A DNA stretch of 64,000 bases from Paenibacillus sp. PvR098 (GCF_017833255.1 NZ_JAFIBU010000001.1:4256001-4320000), one strand, 5' to 3'. Positions 7,813 to 15,616 are shown, counted from the first letter of the stretch. Translations and numbers: made by a program. Notes: generated by a model not told the origin, from the sequence alone.

Positions 7813-9150
7813 ATGAGCTCCGAGTCGCAGGATCTGCTCACCAAGCATGAGCAGATCATCAGATATATTACCGAGCTGAGCGTGGGTACGCGCATTTCGG
7901 TTCGCAAAATCGCCCAGACGCTTGAAGTGAGTGAGGGGACCGCGTATCGTGCCATCAAGGAGGCGGAGAACCAGGGGCTTGTCAGTACGAAGGAGCGCAC
8001 GGGAACCGTCAGGGTAGATCGGAAGCAGCGGCAAAATATCGACAAGCTGACCTTTGCCGAAGTCGTGAACATGGTGGACGGCGAAGTCCTGGGAGGTTCC
8101 GGGGGACTGGAGAAGACGCTCCACAAGTTTGTGATCGGCGCTATGCAGCAGGATGCGATGATGCGCTACATCGAGCCTGGGAGCCTGCTGCTTGTCGGCA
8201 ACCGCAACAAGGCTCATATGTGCGCTTTGGAGCAGGGCGCCGGGGTGCTCATTACCGGCGGATTCGATACGGCTCTTGAGGTGAAACGGCTTGCTGATGA
8301 GCTGGAATTGCCGCTCATCAGCAGCAGCTACGATACGTTTACGGTAGCAACGATGATCAACCGTGCGATCTACGACCGGTTGATAAAGAAAAAAATTATG
8401 CTGGTGGAGGATATTATCCGTACAGACGCCCCTGTTAGCAGCTTGCGCAGCTACAACACGGTCGCTGATATGGAAAAGCTCATGGAGGAGACAGGGCACA
8501 ATCGTTTTCCGGTGGTAGATGAATGGAACCGTCCGATCGGCATCGTGACGACGAAGGATGTGGTCGGCGCAAACCCCAGCCAGACGGTGGACCGCCTCAT
8601 GACCCGCAATCCCATCACGATCCATCCGCAAGCCTCTGTCGCCTCTGCTGCGCATATCATGGTATGGGAAGGCATCGAGCTCCTGCCGGTTATCGATACA
8701 AACCGCAAAATGACAGGGGTCATCAGCCGTCAGGAAGTGTTAAAGGCGATGCAGTATATTCAGATGCAGCCGCAAAACGGAGAAACATTCGAGGATTTGA
8801 TTTGGTCGGGATTCGAAGAGCGAAGAAATGAAGAGGGAAGGCTCTATTTTCGCGGGATGATCACGGCGCAGATGACGAATCATCTGGGAACCGTTTCTGA
8901 GGGTGTGCTGACAACAATCATGACCCAGGTAGCCTATCGAACTGCCAAGGAGCATAAGAAAGGGGATCTCATTCTGGATAATTTCTCCGGTTATTTTCTG
9001 AAGCCGGTGCAAATCGACAGTGTCATTGAGATTATGCCTACGGTCATTGAAGTAAGCCGGCGTTTTTGCAAGATCGATATCGAGATTTTTCACAGCGGCG
9101 CCCGTGTGGCCAAAGCCATGCTAACCGCCCGCGTCATCGACCAATCTTAG
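7813..9150 (+). CDS. ytoI: YtoI-type regulator: HTH, DRTGG, twin CBS, hotdog domains
   Basis: The 445-residue protein has four parts in order. Residues 1-70 are a winged helix-turn-helix (TRISVRKIAQTLEVSEGTAYR), about 80-190 a DRTGG domain, about 195-310 two CBS modules (VADMEKLMEETGHNRFPVVD, then LMTRNPITI and LLPVID), and about 330-440 a hotdog/thioesterase-like domain. This order matches B. subtilis YtoI. CBS pairs usually bind adenine nucleotides and DRTGG domains are linked to acyl or nucleotide sensing, so it is probably a metabolite-responsive regulator; the ligand is unknown. ATG 7813 is chosen for the GGGGGTG ribosome site ten bases upstream. The palindrome on its promoter points to autoregulation. 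Confidence 0.88.
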   Translation: MSSESQDLLTKHEQIIRYITELSVGTRISVRKIAQTLEVSEGTAYRAIKEAENQGLVSTKERTGTVRVDRKQRQNIDKLTFAEVVNMVDGEVLGGSGGLEKTLHKFVIGAMQQDAMMRYIEPGSLLLVGNRNKAHMCALEQGAGVLITGGFDTALEVKRLADELELPLISSSYDTFTVATMINRAIYDRLIKKKIMLVEDIIRTDAPVSSLRSYNTVADMEKLMEETGHNRFPVVDEWNRPIGIVTTKDVVGANPSQTVDRLMTRNPITIHPQASVASAAHIMVWEGIELLPVIDTNRKMTGVISRQEVLKAMQYIQMQPQNGETFEDLIWSGFEERRNEEGRLYFRGMITAQMTNHLGTVSEGVLTTIMTQVAYRTAKEHKKGDLILDNFSGYFLKPVQIDSVIEIMPTVIEVSRRFCKIDIEIFHSGARVAKAMLTARVIDQS

Positions 9151-9182
9151 ATCATCTGTCGGGAGCGGATGAACGCAGGTAC

Positions 9183-9220
9183 AAAAAAAATCTGGCGGGA
9201 AATTCACCGCCAGATTCTTT
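9183..9220. terminator. Bidirectional terminator between ytoI and ybjQ
   Basis: AATCTGGCGG (9189-9198) pairs with CCGCCAGATT (9207-9216). The run of A residues at 9183-9190 gives a strong U-tract for the minus-strand gene; the plus-strand side has only CTTT. Confidence 0.8.
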
Positions 9221-9223
9221 GCG

Positions 9224-9538
9224 CTACTCTGTATACACTGCGGTTCCGCTGACCGCTACCATTAACATACCTTCCCGAACGACCTCGTAGTCTACGTCGA
9301 TGCCTACGACGGCATTTGCGCCCATACGTATGGCCTGGGATTTCATTTCTTCAATCGCAATATCGCGAGCTTCCTTCAGCTTGCTTTCGTAGGCTCCGGA
9401 ACGGCCGCCGACAATATCGGTGATAGAGGCGAACAGATCGCGCATGATATTGGCCCCCATAATGGCTTCCCCGTTGACTAACCCAAGATAACGAACAATT
9501 GTTTGGCCTTCAATGCTGTTCGTGGTTGTTACAATCAT
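9224..9538 (-). CDS. ybjQ: YbjQ/UPF0145 family protein
   Basis: The 104-residue protein matches the YbjQ (UPF0145, DUF74, sometimes called heavy-metal-binding domain) family: it starts TTTNSIEG, has [12 protein letters not shown], then [18 protein letters not shown], and ends with [13 protein letters not shown] and a strand before a short C-terminus. Family members form pentamers of small beta-alpha units; no reaction is proven. AAAGGAGA precedes the ATG. The gene follows the lipoprotein gene by 84 bp on the same strand. Two copies of GTATAC at 9560-9565 and 9576-9581 lie in that gap and may be part of its own promoter region. Confidence 0.88.
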   Translation of the reverse strand: MIVTTTNSIEGQTIVRYLGLVNGEAIMGANIMRDLFASITDIVGGRSGAYESKLKEARDIAIEEMKSQAIRMGANAVVGIDVDYEVVREGMLMVAVSGTAVYTE

Positions 9539-9622
9539 GGGAACATCTCCTTTAATAAGGTATACTGCATATATGGTATACGTTAATTAATGGAAAAAGA
9601 TTCAAGGGAAGCGAATGACGGC

Positions 9623-10069
9623 TTATCCAAGTTGATTTAACTGATCTAAAATATTCGTAATTTGCCCGATGGTCTCCAGCAAGCCGGAGTTTTGCAGCAT
9701 CTGCGGATCCCATACTCCCGTTTGTATTTGCTGTATGGTGTCGTTGATTCCTTGTTGCAGGGTGTCATTGTAAGTAACTAGCTTTTCATGAATTTGCTGA
9801 GCGATCTTAGGCGGCTCGATGCCGTTGAAATCCTGGATGCGCTGCTTCATGTCATCCAGCTTCTGCAATAATTGCGCTCGTGCCTCTGGATCGGTTAAGA
9901 TTTGCTCAGATAGAGCAGTGATGTCTTCGGCGAACGCGCTGGCTTCATTGATATAGGTGGTCGCTTGGTTGACATAATTGAGAGATTGATTGACTTCGTT
10001 CAAAACTCCGCAACCGGACAACAGCATCGCAAGCAGGATAACCAATACAGTCATTCTTTTTTTCCACAT
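9623..10069 (-). CDS. Putative lipoprotein, DUF6376/YybP-like, under a Mn riboswitch
   Basis: The 148-residue protein has a lipoprotein signal (positively charged start, hydrophobic stretch, lipobox LLSGC with Cys20) and is then almost wholly helical and rich in Gln, Asn, Ile and Leu, like the DUF6376 family of Bacillota. B. subtilis yybP, the namesake of the yybP-ykoY manganese riboswitch, encodes a protein of about this length, and a very good match to that riboswitch lies directly upstream here, so this is likely a YybP counterpart. I infer a role in the envelope response to excess manganese; no activity is known. GGGGGAATAAACC precedes the ATG. Confidence 0.8.
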   Translation of the reverse strand: MWKKRMTVLVILLAMLLSGCGVLNEVNQSLNYVNQATTYINEASAFAEDITALSEQILTDPEARAQLLQKLDDMKQRIQDFNGIEPPKIAQQIHEKLVTYNDTLQQGINDTIQQIQTGVWDPQMLQNSGLLETIGQITNILDQLNQLG

Positions 10070-10120
10070 GGTTTATTCCCCCTTCTTTGTTTCGTGATCG
10101 GGCTGCGGTCTCGCTTAAAG

Positions 10121-10155
10121 ACTAAAGACCTTCACCGGATCATACGGTAAAGGCC
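10121..10155 (-). terminator. Riboswitch-controlled terminator (expression platform)
   Basis: On the minus strand GGCCTTTACCG pairs with CGGTGAAGGTC around TATGATC and is followed by TTT and a T-rich stretch. Its left arm includes the CCTTT that closes the aptamer P1 helix, so aptamer folding and termination exclude each other. Confidence 0.7.
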
Positions 10156-10243
10156 TCGCCAGCAACTTCCGTTGCCAACAAAGCTGGGGAGAATATCGTT
10201 CTCCCGTAATGACGACTTTGCCTCAGGGCTTCTCCCCTTTATA
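10146..10243 (-). ncRNA. yybP-ykoY manganese riboswitch aptamer
   Basis: Read on the minus strand, the RNA begins AAAGGGGAGAAGC (10240 downward), then has CAAAGUCGUCA, a GGGAGA hairpin, GCUUUGUUGGCA, a small GUUGC hairpin, and closes with GGCGAGGCCUUU. These are the conserved blocks of the yybP-ykoY family in the right order: AAAGG pairs with CCUUU as P1, and CAAAG pairs with CUUUG in the second leg. Two conserved positions differ from the form I know: GGGGAGUAGC is here GGGGAGAAGC, and GAGACC is GAGGCC. The family binds Mn2+ (and H+-dependent in some cases) and turns on export or stress genes. Confidence 0.88.
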
Positions 10244-10252
10244 ATGATATCC

Positions 10253-10282
10253 ATTATACCGAAAATAAAAATGCCGAGTCAA
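10253..10282 (-). promoter_or_regulatory. Promoter of the Mn riboswitch transcript
   Basis: On the minus strand TTGACT (10282-10277) and TATAAT (10258-10253) are separated by 18 bp. Transcription would begin near 10246, just before the first base of the aptamer. Confidence 0.75.
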
Positions 10283-10387
10283 TTCAGGGTCGGACGAACA
10301 AAGAAGGAGCATAACGTGTATAACGGTTAATAAAGGATGATCGTTTATGTGCAAAATAGGAATAAGGAATGGATAGGAGTGGCTGCA

Positions 10388-11830
10388 ATGAATTATGACA
10401 ATTTGACGCTTCACACGGATAAATACCAAATTAATATGATGTATGCGCACTGGGTGCAGGGATCGCACAACCAAAAGGCCGTGTTTGAGGTTTATTTCCG
10501 AAAGCTTCCATTTGGTAATGGTTATGCCGTTTTTGCAGGCTTGGAGCGTATTGTGCATTACATACAAAGTTTATCTTTTGGCGAAGAAGAGCTTCAATTT
10601 TTAAGTGGTGAAGAAGAGAATTACCAAAGTGAATTTCTGGAGCAATTAAGGGCTTTCCGTTTTACAGGCAATCTGTATGCGGCTCCGGAAGGAACTCTCG
10701 TTTTCCCGAATGAACCCTTAATCCGAGTGGAAGCCAGAATTTTTGAGGCCCAACTGGTAGAAACCGCTATTCTCAACTTTATGAATTATCAGACCTTGAT
10801 TGCCACCAAAGCATCGCGAATCAAACAGGCAGCGCCTCATGATATCCTGATGGAATTCGGGTCGAGAAGGGCTCAAGAAGCAGACGCTGCTGTGTGGGGG
10901 GCAAGAGCGGCATACATCTCGGGCTTTCATGCCACTTCTAATGTAAGAGCAGGAATGCTTTTTGGCATTCCAACGAAAGGGACCCATGCTCATTCATGGG
11001 TTCAGGGCCATGAGTCGGAGGAAGAAGCGTTCCGCAAATATGCTGAATCTTTGCCCGATCAGGTCACGTTGCTTGTGGACACCTATGATACGCTGAAAAG
11101 CGGTATCCCTAATGCGATTAAAACCGCAAAAATGCTTGAAAAACAAGGGAAAAGATTGCAGTCCATTCGGCTGGACAGCGGGGATTTAACCTATCTTTCC
11201 AAAAGTTCCCGGCAGTTGTTAGACGAAGCGGGACTTTCATATGTTAAGATCATCGCTTCAAACGATTTGGATGAGAACATCATTTTTAATCTCAAGGCCG
11301 ATGGGGCGCCCATTGATATTTGGGGAGTAGGCACACAATTGATCACTGCGGGGGATCAGCCCTCTCTTGGAGGGGTGTATAAGTTAGCAGCAAGGGAAAA
11401 AGACGGTGTGTATGAACCGGTGATTAAAATTTCCGGAAACCCTGAAAAAATAACGAACCCCGGTATTAAAGAGGTTTATCGCATCGTCAATAAAAAGACA
11501 GGCAAAGCAGAGGCAGACTATATTGCTTTGCAGCATGAAGAAGACGTCCGGCAAGGAAAACAGCTGCTGCTCTTCGATCCGATCCATCCCTATCGAAATA
11601 AAATGATCGAGGACTATGAAGCAATAACGCTTCTAACCCCGGTATTTTCTCAAGGGCAATTAGTGTATCGATTACCTTCATTGAGTCAAATCCAAGCCTA
11701 TCATGAAGATCAGTTAAAGCTCTTCTGGCCGGAATATTTGCGCAAGCTCAACCCTGAGCATTACCGAGTAAATCTCAGCCAGAAGGCGTGGGATCTGAAG
11801 ATGAAGCTAATTCACAAGTATAACGGGTAG
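10388..11830 (+). CDS. pncB: Nicotinate phosphoribosyltransferase
   Basis: The 480-residue enzyme forms nicotinate mononucleotide from nicotinate and PRPP with ATP in NAD salvage. Family landmarks are visible: LTDKYQINMM near the start, VYFRKLPFGNGYAVFAGLE, FGSRRAQEADAAVWGARAAY with GFHATSNV, GTHAHSWV, LVDTYDT, IRLDSGDL, IIASNDLDE and DIWGVGTQL. The length fits the Gram-positive long form. ATG 10388 follows AGGAGTGG by seven bases; a frame extension to 10337 lacks a ribosome site. It is monocistronic, divergent from the riboswitch transcript, and ends at a bidirectional terminator. Confidence 0.95.
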   Translation: MNYDNLTLHTDKYQINMMYAHWVQGSHNQKAVFEVYFRKLPFGNGYAVFAGLERIVHYIQSLSFGEEELQFLSGEEENYQSEFLEQLRAFRFTGNLYAAPEGTLVFPNEPLIRVEARIFEAQLVETAILNFMNYQTLIATKASRIKQAAPHDILMEFGSRRAQEADAAVWGARAAYISGFHATSNVRAGMLFGIPTKGTHAHSWVQGHESEEEAFRKYAESLPDQVTLLVDTYDTLKSGIPNAIKTAKMLEKQGKRLQSIRLDSGDLTYLSKSSRQLLDEAGLSYVKIIASNDLDENIIFNLKADGAPIDIWGVGTQLITAGDQPSLGGVYKLAAREKDGVYEPVIKISGNPEKITNPGIKEVYRIVNKKTGKAEADYIALQHEEDVRQGKQLLLFDPIHPYRNKMIEDYEAITLLTPVFSQGQLVYRLPSLSQIQAYHEDQLKLFWPEYLRKLNPEHYRVNLSQKAWDLKMKLIHKYNG

Positions 11831-11871
11831 AGTGGAGTGGGAAGTTTCCGTTAGGCTTCTTGGAAAAGAAA

Positions 11872-11905
11872 CAGGACGTGCGTTTTGTCGCACGTCCTGC
11901 TTTTT
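11872..11905. terminator. Bidirectional terminator between pncB and the glutaredoxin gene
   Basis: CAGGACGTGCG (11872-11882) and CGCACGTCCTG (11889-11899) form an 11-bp stem, followed by five T residues on the plus strand. Confidence 0.85.
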
Positions 11906-11907
11906 AT

Positions 11908-12147
11908 TTATTCCGCCAATGCTTTCTTGAGTCGAGTAATGTTCATGCCCAGTATTTTATGCTCTCCGATCACTGTAAGCGGTACGGAGCTGATGCCCAT
12001 GCTTTCAAGCTCATTGGCATATTCTTCATTCAAGGAGATGTTTCTCTCTTCGAAATCGACTTGCTGGTCCTTTAAGTATTTTTTAAGCTGCATGCAGTAA
12101 GGGCAGTTCTCGCTGGAATAAACAATGACATTGGACGTGTTAGACAT
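11908..12147 (-). CDS. Glutaredoxin/NrdH-like protein
   Basis: The 79-residue protein has the glutaredoxin fold signature: a YSSENCPYCMQLKKYL helix with the CPYC dithiol motif (Cys15, Cys18), a cis-proline in SVPLTVI, and a C-terminal GMN/L helix. It is the size of NrdH-type glutaredoxins, which take electrons from thioredoxin reductase rather than glutathione, in keeping with Bacillota that lack glutathione. It lies 17 bp downstream of the thioredoxin-reductase-like gene on the same strand, so the two are very likely one redox pair made from one mRNA. Confidence 0.85.
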   Translation of the reverse strand: MSNTSNVIVYSSENCPYCMQLKKYLKDQQVDFEERNISLNEEYANELESMGISSVPLTVIGEHKILGMNITRLKKALAE

Positions 12148-12164
12148 GAGTATATGTCTCCTTT

Positions 12165-13088
12165 TTATTTATATTGCGGGACCAGTTGTTCGCGTTTATG
12201 GATGAATTTATCAACGGCCATGGCGGCGATCGCGCCGTCGGCTGCGGCCACAACGGCTTGCTTCACCGGAGTGCGGCGCACCTCTCCTGCTCCGAACACA
12301 CCTGATACCGGGGATTGCATTAACTCATCAAGCACCATGAAACCGTCTTTGTCAAGCGGTACTTGGCCATCTAGAAAGTCTGTGCCCGGTTTGCTGCCCG
12401 ACATGAATACGAAGACTCCTTCGATATTGAGCAGCTGCTCATTCCCGTCGGAGGATTTGATGCGCAGGCCGGTAACATGATCTTCTCCGACGATCTCAAG
12501 CGGTCTGGTTCGGTAATACATTTGCGTTTGTTCCAGCTCTGGCGCATGAGACACGCCTTGAAGCTCGGGACGGGGAACGATGAAATGAATCTTGGATACG
12601 AACTTGGTGAGCGCGGCGGCTTCCTCCAGAGCTTCCTCCGTATCGCCGATCACCGCGACCTCTTGGCCCTTGTAGAAAGCTCCGTCGCAGGTGGCGCAGG
12701 TACTGACGCCCATGCCAAGCAGCTTTTCCTCTCCCGGAAGCATCCGGTTGCGTCCCTTCGAACCTGTCGCGACGATCACGGCTCTGCCCTCGAACATTCC
12801 CTCGGACGTGAACACGTACTTCGTATCTCCGGTTAAATCAACAGCGGTTATGGAAGCTTGCTTGAATTCAGCTCCAAATCCTCGTGCCTGCTCCCGGATA
12901 CGCTCAAGCAGTTCCTTTCCGCTGAGCTCTTCCGCTACGCCGGGGTAATTGGCAATTTTATGGGTTAGGGCCAAGGCTCCTGCACCTGGCGCTTTATCCA
13001 GCACTATCGTTTTCAGTTCACTTCTTGCGGTGTAAACGGCTGCCGAAGCTCCCGCAGGCCCTCCACCGATGATAATGACATCGTACAC
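12165..13088 (-). CDS. Thioredoxin-reductase-like flavoprotein with degenerate NADPH motifs
   Basis: The 307-residue protein has the low-molecular-weight thioredoxin reductase layout: FAD motif IIGGGPAGASAA at the start, the redox pair C131-ATC-C134-D, and a second FAD motif GVFGAGEVR near the end. The NADPH half is unusual. Where TrxB has a GxGxxA motif this protein reads VIGDTEEALEEA, and the HRRxxxR element is replaced by VPRPELQ. Both are the hallmarks that are also lost in ferredoxin-dependent or other NADPH-independent TrxR relatives. It is likely a disulfide reductase for the glutaredoxin encoded next to it, with an electron donor that is not evident. Confidence 0.8.
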   Translation of the reverse strand: MYDVIIIGGGPAGASAAVYTARSELKTIVLDKAPGAGALALTHKIANYPGVAEELSGKELLERIREQARGFGAEFKQASITAVDLTGDTKYVFTSEGMFEGRAVIVATGSKGRNRMLPGEEKLLGMGVSTCATCDGAFYKGQEVAVIGDTEEALEEAAALTKFVSKIHFIVPRPELQGVSHAPELEQTQMYYRTRPLEIVGEDHVTGLRIKSSDGNEQLLNIEGVFVFMSGSKPGTDFLDGQVPLDKDGFMVLDELMQSPVSGVFGAGEVRRTPVKQAVVAAADGAIAAMAVDKFIHKREQLVPQYK

Positions 13089-13114
13089 GGGTAGGTATGC
13101 CTCCTCTATATAAA

Positions 13115-13129
13115 TTAGAATTATTATTA
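13115..13129 (-). promoter_or_regulatory. PerR/Fur-like box downstream of the -10
   Basis: Read on the minus strand, TAATAATAATTCTAA matches the PerR box consensus TTATAATNATTATAA at 12 of 14 defined positions. It would cover about +4 to +18 of the redox operon transcript, a repressing position. Confidence 0.5.
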
Positions 13130-13139
13130 AGTAAGAATG

Positions 13140-13167
13140 ATTATATCACTTTTCAAATTATAATCAA
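13140..13167 (-). promoter_or_regulatory. Promoter of the reductase-glutaredoxin operon
   Basis: On the minus strand TTGATT (13167-13162) and TATAAT (13145-13140) are 16 bp apart, with a TGA extended -10. The whole 13089-13200 stretch is very AT-rich. The rest of this intergenic region, to 13330, shows no other clear site. Confidence 0.6.
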
Positions 13168-13332
13168 TATCAAATTAGAATAAGTATAACAATGATCACA
13201 AAACAAAGAGCAGTTGGTTGTTCATACGAAGCGATGGGACCGTGAGCGCCCCTTGAGAGGGTTATGATGCTGGAGACAGTTCAGCAGGAAACCTTCTCAT
13301 TGTCCGTTATGGCGGTGTAGCGTTCTATTTTC

Positions 13333-13341
13333 TGCTATAAT
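13333..13341 (+). promoter_or_regulatory. Extended -10 of the ArsR/SmtB gene
   Basis: TGCTATAAT is a perfect extended -10; no good -35 lies 17 bp upstream. Confidence 0.5.
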
Positions 13342-13386
13342 AGTGTTGGATGGACTGACGAGCTTACAAAGAGGGACGGTGGGGGC

Positions 13387-13749
13387 GTGGACAAGGTGCT
13401 TAACGAACAATGCGATGATCCCTGCACGGGCACCGGTCTTATTGCCGAATTGAAACGGGATTTGATTCCGGAACCGACTGCAGCGGCGCTTGCCGATGTA
13501 TTCAAAGTGCTGGGGGACCCGACCCGGGTAAAAATTATATATACGCTGCTGGAAACAGAACTTTGTGTGCACGACCTGACGCTAGTGCTGGATATGGGGC
13601 AGTCGGCGGTTTCTCATCAGCTGCGTTACTTGCGCAATCTTCGCATTGTGAAGCGCCGCAAAGCGGGCAAAACTGTGTTTTACTCGCTAGACGACGAGCA
13701 TATCGAACAAATCTTCGTTCAGATGCTTCAGCATGTGAAGCACGGATAA
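13387..13749 (+). CDS. ArsR/SmtB-family metal sensor repressor
   Basis: The 120-residue protein has the ArsR winged helix: LADVFKVLGDPTRVKIIYTL, the alpha3 ELCVHDL, recognition helix QSAVSHQLRYLR and a beta-hairpin. Two possible metal sites can be read. The alpha5 site is complete, D103-x-H105-x10-H116-x2-H119, as in zinc sensors such as CzrA and SmtB. An alpha3N-like set is also present (Cys9, Cys13 and Cys60 with Asp63), as in CadC and ZiaR. So it most likely senses Zn(II) and perhaps Cd/Pb/Co. The start is GTG 13387. No transporter gene follows; a terminator ends the unit, so its targets lie elsewhere. Confidence 0.88.
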   Translation: MDKVLNEQCDDPCTGTGLIAELKRDLIPEPTAAALADVFKVLGDPTRVKIIYTLLETELCVHDLTLVLDMGQSAVSHQLRYLRNLRIVKRRKAGKTVFYSLDDEHIEQIFVQMLQHVKHG

Positions 13750-13770
13750 ACAAGCTTTCAACGGTTCGAT

Positions 13771-13803
13771 AAGGAGGGTTCCTATCATGGGAGCCTTCTT
13801 TTT
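13771..13803 (+). terminator. Terminator of the ArsR/SmtB gene
   Basis: AAGG and GGTTCC pair with GGGAGCC and CTTC around TATCAT, followed by TTTTT. Confidence 0.6.
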
Positions 13804-13839
13804 CGTTCAGACTTGGTGCCGGGCTAACAGAACAGAACA

Positions 13840-13890
13840 CCCCTGTAACGGTCAGCCGCGCAGAAGCTGCCCATCACAGGGGTGTTTCAC
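13840..13890. repeat. Long inverted repeat, possible terminator of the M23 gene
   Basis: ACACCCCTGT and ACAGGGGTGT face each other across a loop that contains a smaller CAGC/GCTG hairpin. It lies 12 bp past the stop of the minus-strand peptidase gene. Confidence 0.5.
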
Positions 13891-13901
13891 AGCAGAAGAA
13901 C

Positions 13902-14966
13902 TTATCTTTTGCGCCTCATACGCTCCTCGCGCTCCCACTTGCGCAGATGGGGATACGGATCGAACGACCAATCGGTCAGTCCGTTATCCCGGTAAAGCCC
14001 GTAATGCAGGTGCGGAGGAAATTTACCGGACGTTCCCGGTTTTCCGTAGCCGGAGCTGCCGACCCATCCGACCACTTGGCCGGGTTTGACGATGACGCCC
14101 TGCTTCACTTCTTTTTTGTTAAATCCGGACAAATGGGCGTAGTAGTGGTACACATTGTTCAAGTCCCGAATGCCGATCCGCCAGCCACCGTAAGGATTCC
14201 AGCCCATAACCTCGACGATGCCGTAGGTGGCGCTGCGTACCGGGACCCCGTATCCGGCGAACAGATCCGTCCCTTCATGTATCCGGAAACCACCCCAGCC
14301 TCGGCTGGCGCCCCATGTGCTTCGGTACGAGTAATTGGAGCCAAGCGGCATCACAAAGCTGTGCTCATGCAGGTCTAGGGTGTCGAACGTACCGTAAATT
14401 CGGGCGAATTGCTGAATACGCTCCACGCTCCGGTTATTTTGATAGTATTCCCACAATCCGATACCAAGGTCCTCTTCCGAGCTCCCTTTGTTCAGCAGAT
14501 AAACAGCCATCGAATACAGGCGATCGAGATCGTTCAACCGATCCGCTATTCCGTCTCCGGAACCGTCACGGCCCATGCCGCCGAACAGCATGATGCTTTG
14601 CTCATTCGTATCCTCATGATCGGGATTGAACATACCGCCCCACTGAAGATCCGTAAAGTAGATGGCCACCGGGCTGTCTTTGACGGGACGCTTTTTGGCT
14701 AAGTTAAGAGTTCGCTCATATTGATCAATGGCAGCCAAGTAGTTCCAGGGAATGCCGGTTAACGTACTTACCTTATCGAACAGATCCTTCCGCTCTGCAA
14801 ACACCGCTTTCATCCCGTTTGCCTCTTTGCCGGTTTTGGGGGCAGGCTTTGAGGAAACGGAAGGGGCGGAGGCGGAGGCTTGTTTCTCCGCGGGCCAGAG
14901 CGTTGTGCTTGTCAGCAGCGTGAAGACAAGCACAGCAGCTAAAGCCCGGGCACAACTTGCAACCAT
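13902..14966 (-). CDS. Exported M23 (LytM-type) peptidase, LytH-like
   Basis: The 354-residue protein has a signal peptide (residues 1-34), a helical region (50-195) and a C-terminal M23 zinc metallopeptidase domain. The zinc ligands are visible: H230-x3-D234 in HEGTDLF and H321 in HLHYG, with H319 as catalytic residue. Such enzymes cut cell-wall peptide bridges. The B. subtilis LytH protein (YunA) is a spore-cortex L-alanyl-D-glutamate peptidase of the same layout and lies near lipA and yutD there too, as here, so a sporulation role is a fair inference. GGAGG lies ten bases before the ATG. Confidence 0.85.
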   Translation of the reverse strand: MVASCARALAAVLVFTLLTSTTLWPAEKQASASAPSVSSKPAPKTGKEANGMKAVFAERKDLFDKVSTLTGIPWNYLAAIDQYERTLNLAKKRPVKDSPVAIYFTDLQWGGMFNPDHEDTNEQSIMLFGGMGRDGSGDGIADRLNDLDRLYSMAVYLLNKGSSEEDLGIGLWEYYQNNRSVERIQQFARIYGTFDTLDLHEHSFVMPLGSNYSYRSTWGASRGWGGFRIHEGTDLFAGYGVPVRSATYGIVEVMGWNPYGGWRIGIRDLNNVYHYYAHLSGFNKKEVKQGVIVKPGQVVGWVGSSGYGKPGTSGKFPPHLHYGLYRDNGLTDWSFDPYPHLRKWEREERMRRKR

Positions 14967-15133
14967 GGGGGAATTACCTCCTTCTATTGACCAAACTGTT
15001 ATCTGGTGAAGTTTCTTGTAACTTCGCCGAAATGTCCACAGCTTTTACTGATATGTGTAACGTTAGGTTGTGCCGAATAACGGCTTTTTATCCCATACCA
15101 AGTTTGATATGATGCTGTTTGGAGGGATGCGCA

Positions 15134-15613
15134 ATGGCATTTGAACACCGTGAGGAGCATCTGGACGATCAGATGCTGATTTTGCAGGCGAATATTGATG
15201 ACATGAACCCCGAGTTGTGTTCATATATTACGGATTTGCTTTTGGAACAAGGGGCAAACGATGTATATTGGATTCCGATCATTATGAAAAAGGGCCGTCC
15301 TGGGGTCATGCTCAATGTACTGACGGACGATTCGGGAGTGGAGCGGATGGAGGGGGTTATTTTTCGTGAAACGACCACGCTGGGGCTTCGTTATGTGCGA
15401 GCATCGTGCCATCGGCTGGGTAGGAAGTTTCATGCTGTCGATACGCCGTGGGGCCCGATTCATGTCAAAGCGGGGTTTCACCAAGGAGAGCTCGTACAGT
15501 TTGCGCCGGAATTCAAAGAGTGCGAGCAGGCGGCTAAAACGCACGGAGTACCGCTGAAAATGGTGTACGATGAGGTGCGCAGGAGGTTTATGGAGGGACC
15601 GGGGAACGTATAA
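15134..15613 (+). CDS. larC2: LarC2: C-terminal domain of the nickel-pincer cofactor nickel insertase
   Basis: The 159-residue protein corresponds to the C-terminal domain of LarC, which inserts nickel into pyridinium-bis-thiocarboxylate mononucleotide to make the lactate-racemase cofactor. It starts its domain with the family motif ANIDDMNPEL, then VYWIPIIMKKGRPGVMLNVL and RETTTLGLRY. ATG 15134 follows GGAGGG by eight bases. In Lactobacillus plantarum the larC1 and larC2 parts overlap and are joined by a ribosomal frameshift. Here larC2 lies alone on the plus strand, tail to tail with larC1 on the minus strand, so the two must be made as separate proteins. Confidence 0.9.
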   Translation: MAFEHREEHLDDQMLILQANIDDMNPELCSYITDLLLEQGANDVYWIPIIMKKGRPGVMLNVLTDDSGVERMEGVIFRETTTLGLRYVRASCHRLGRKFHAVDTPWGPIHVKAGFHQGELVQFAPEFKECEQAAKTHGVPLKMVYDEVRRRFMEGPGNV

Positions 15614-15616
15614 AGA

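Noticed and set aside
7759..8655. Long open frame on the minus strand (298 codons)
   Set aside because: It lies wholly antisense to ytoI, has no family features and no ribosome site; it reflects codon bias of the real gene.
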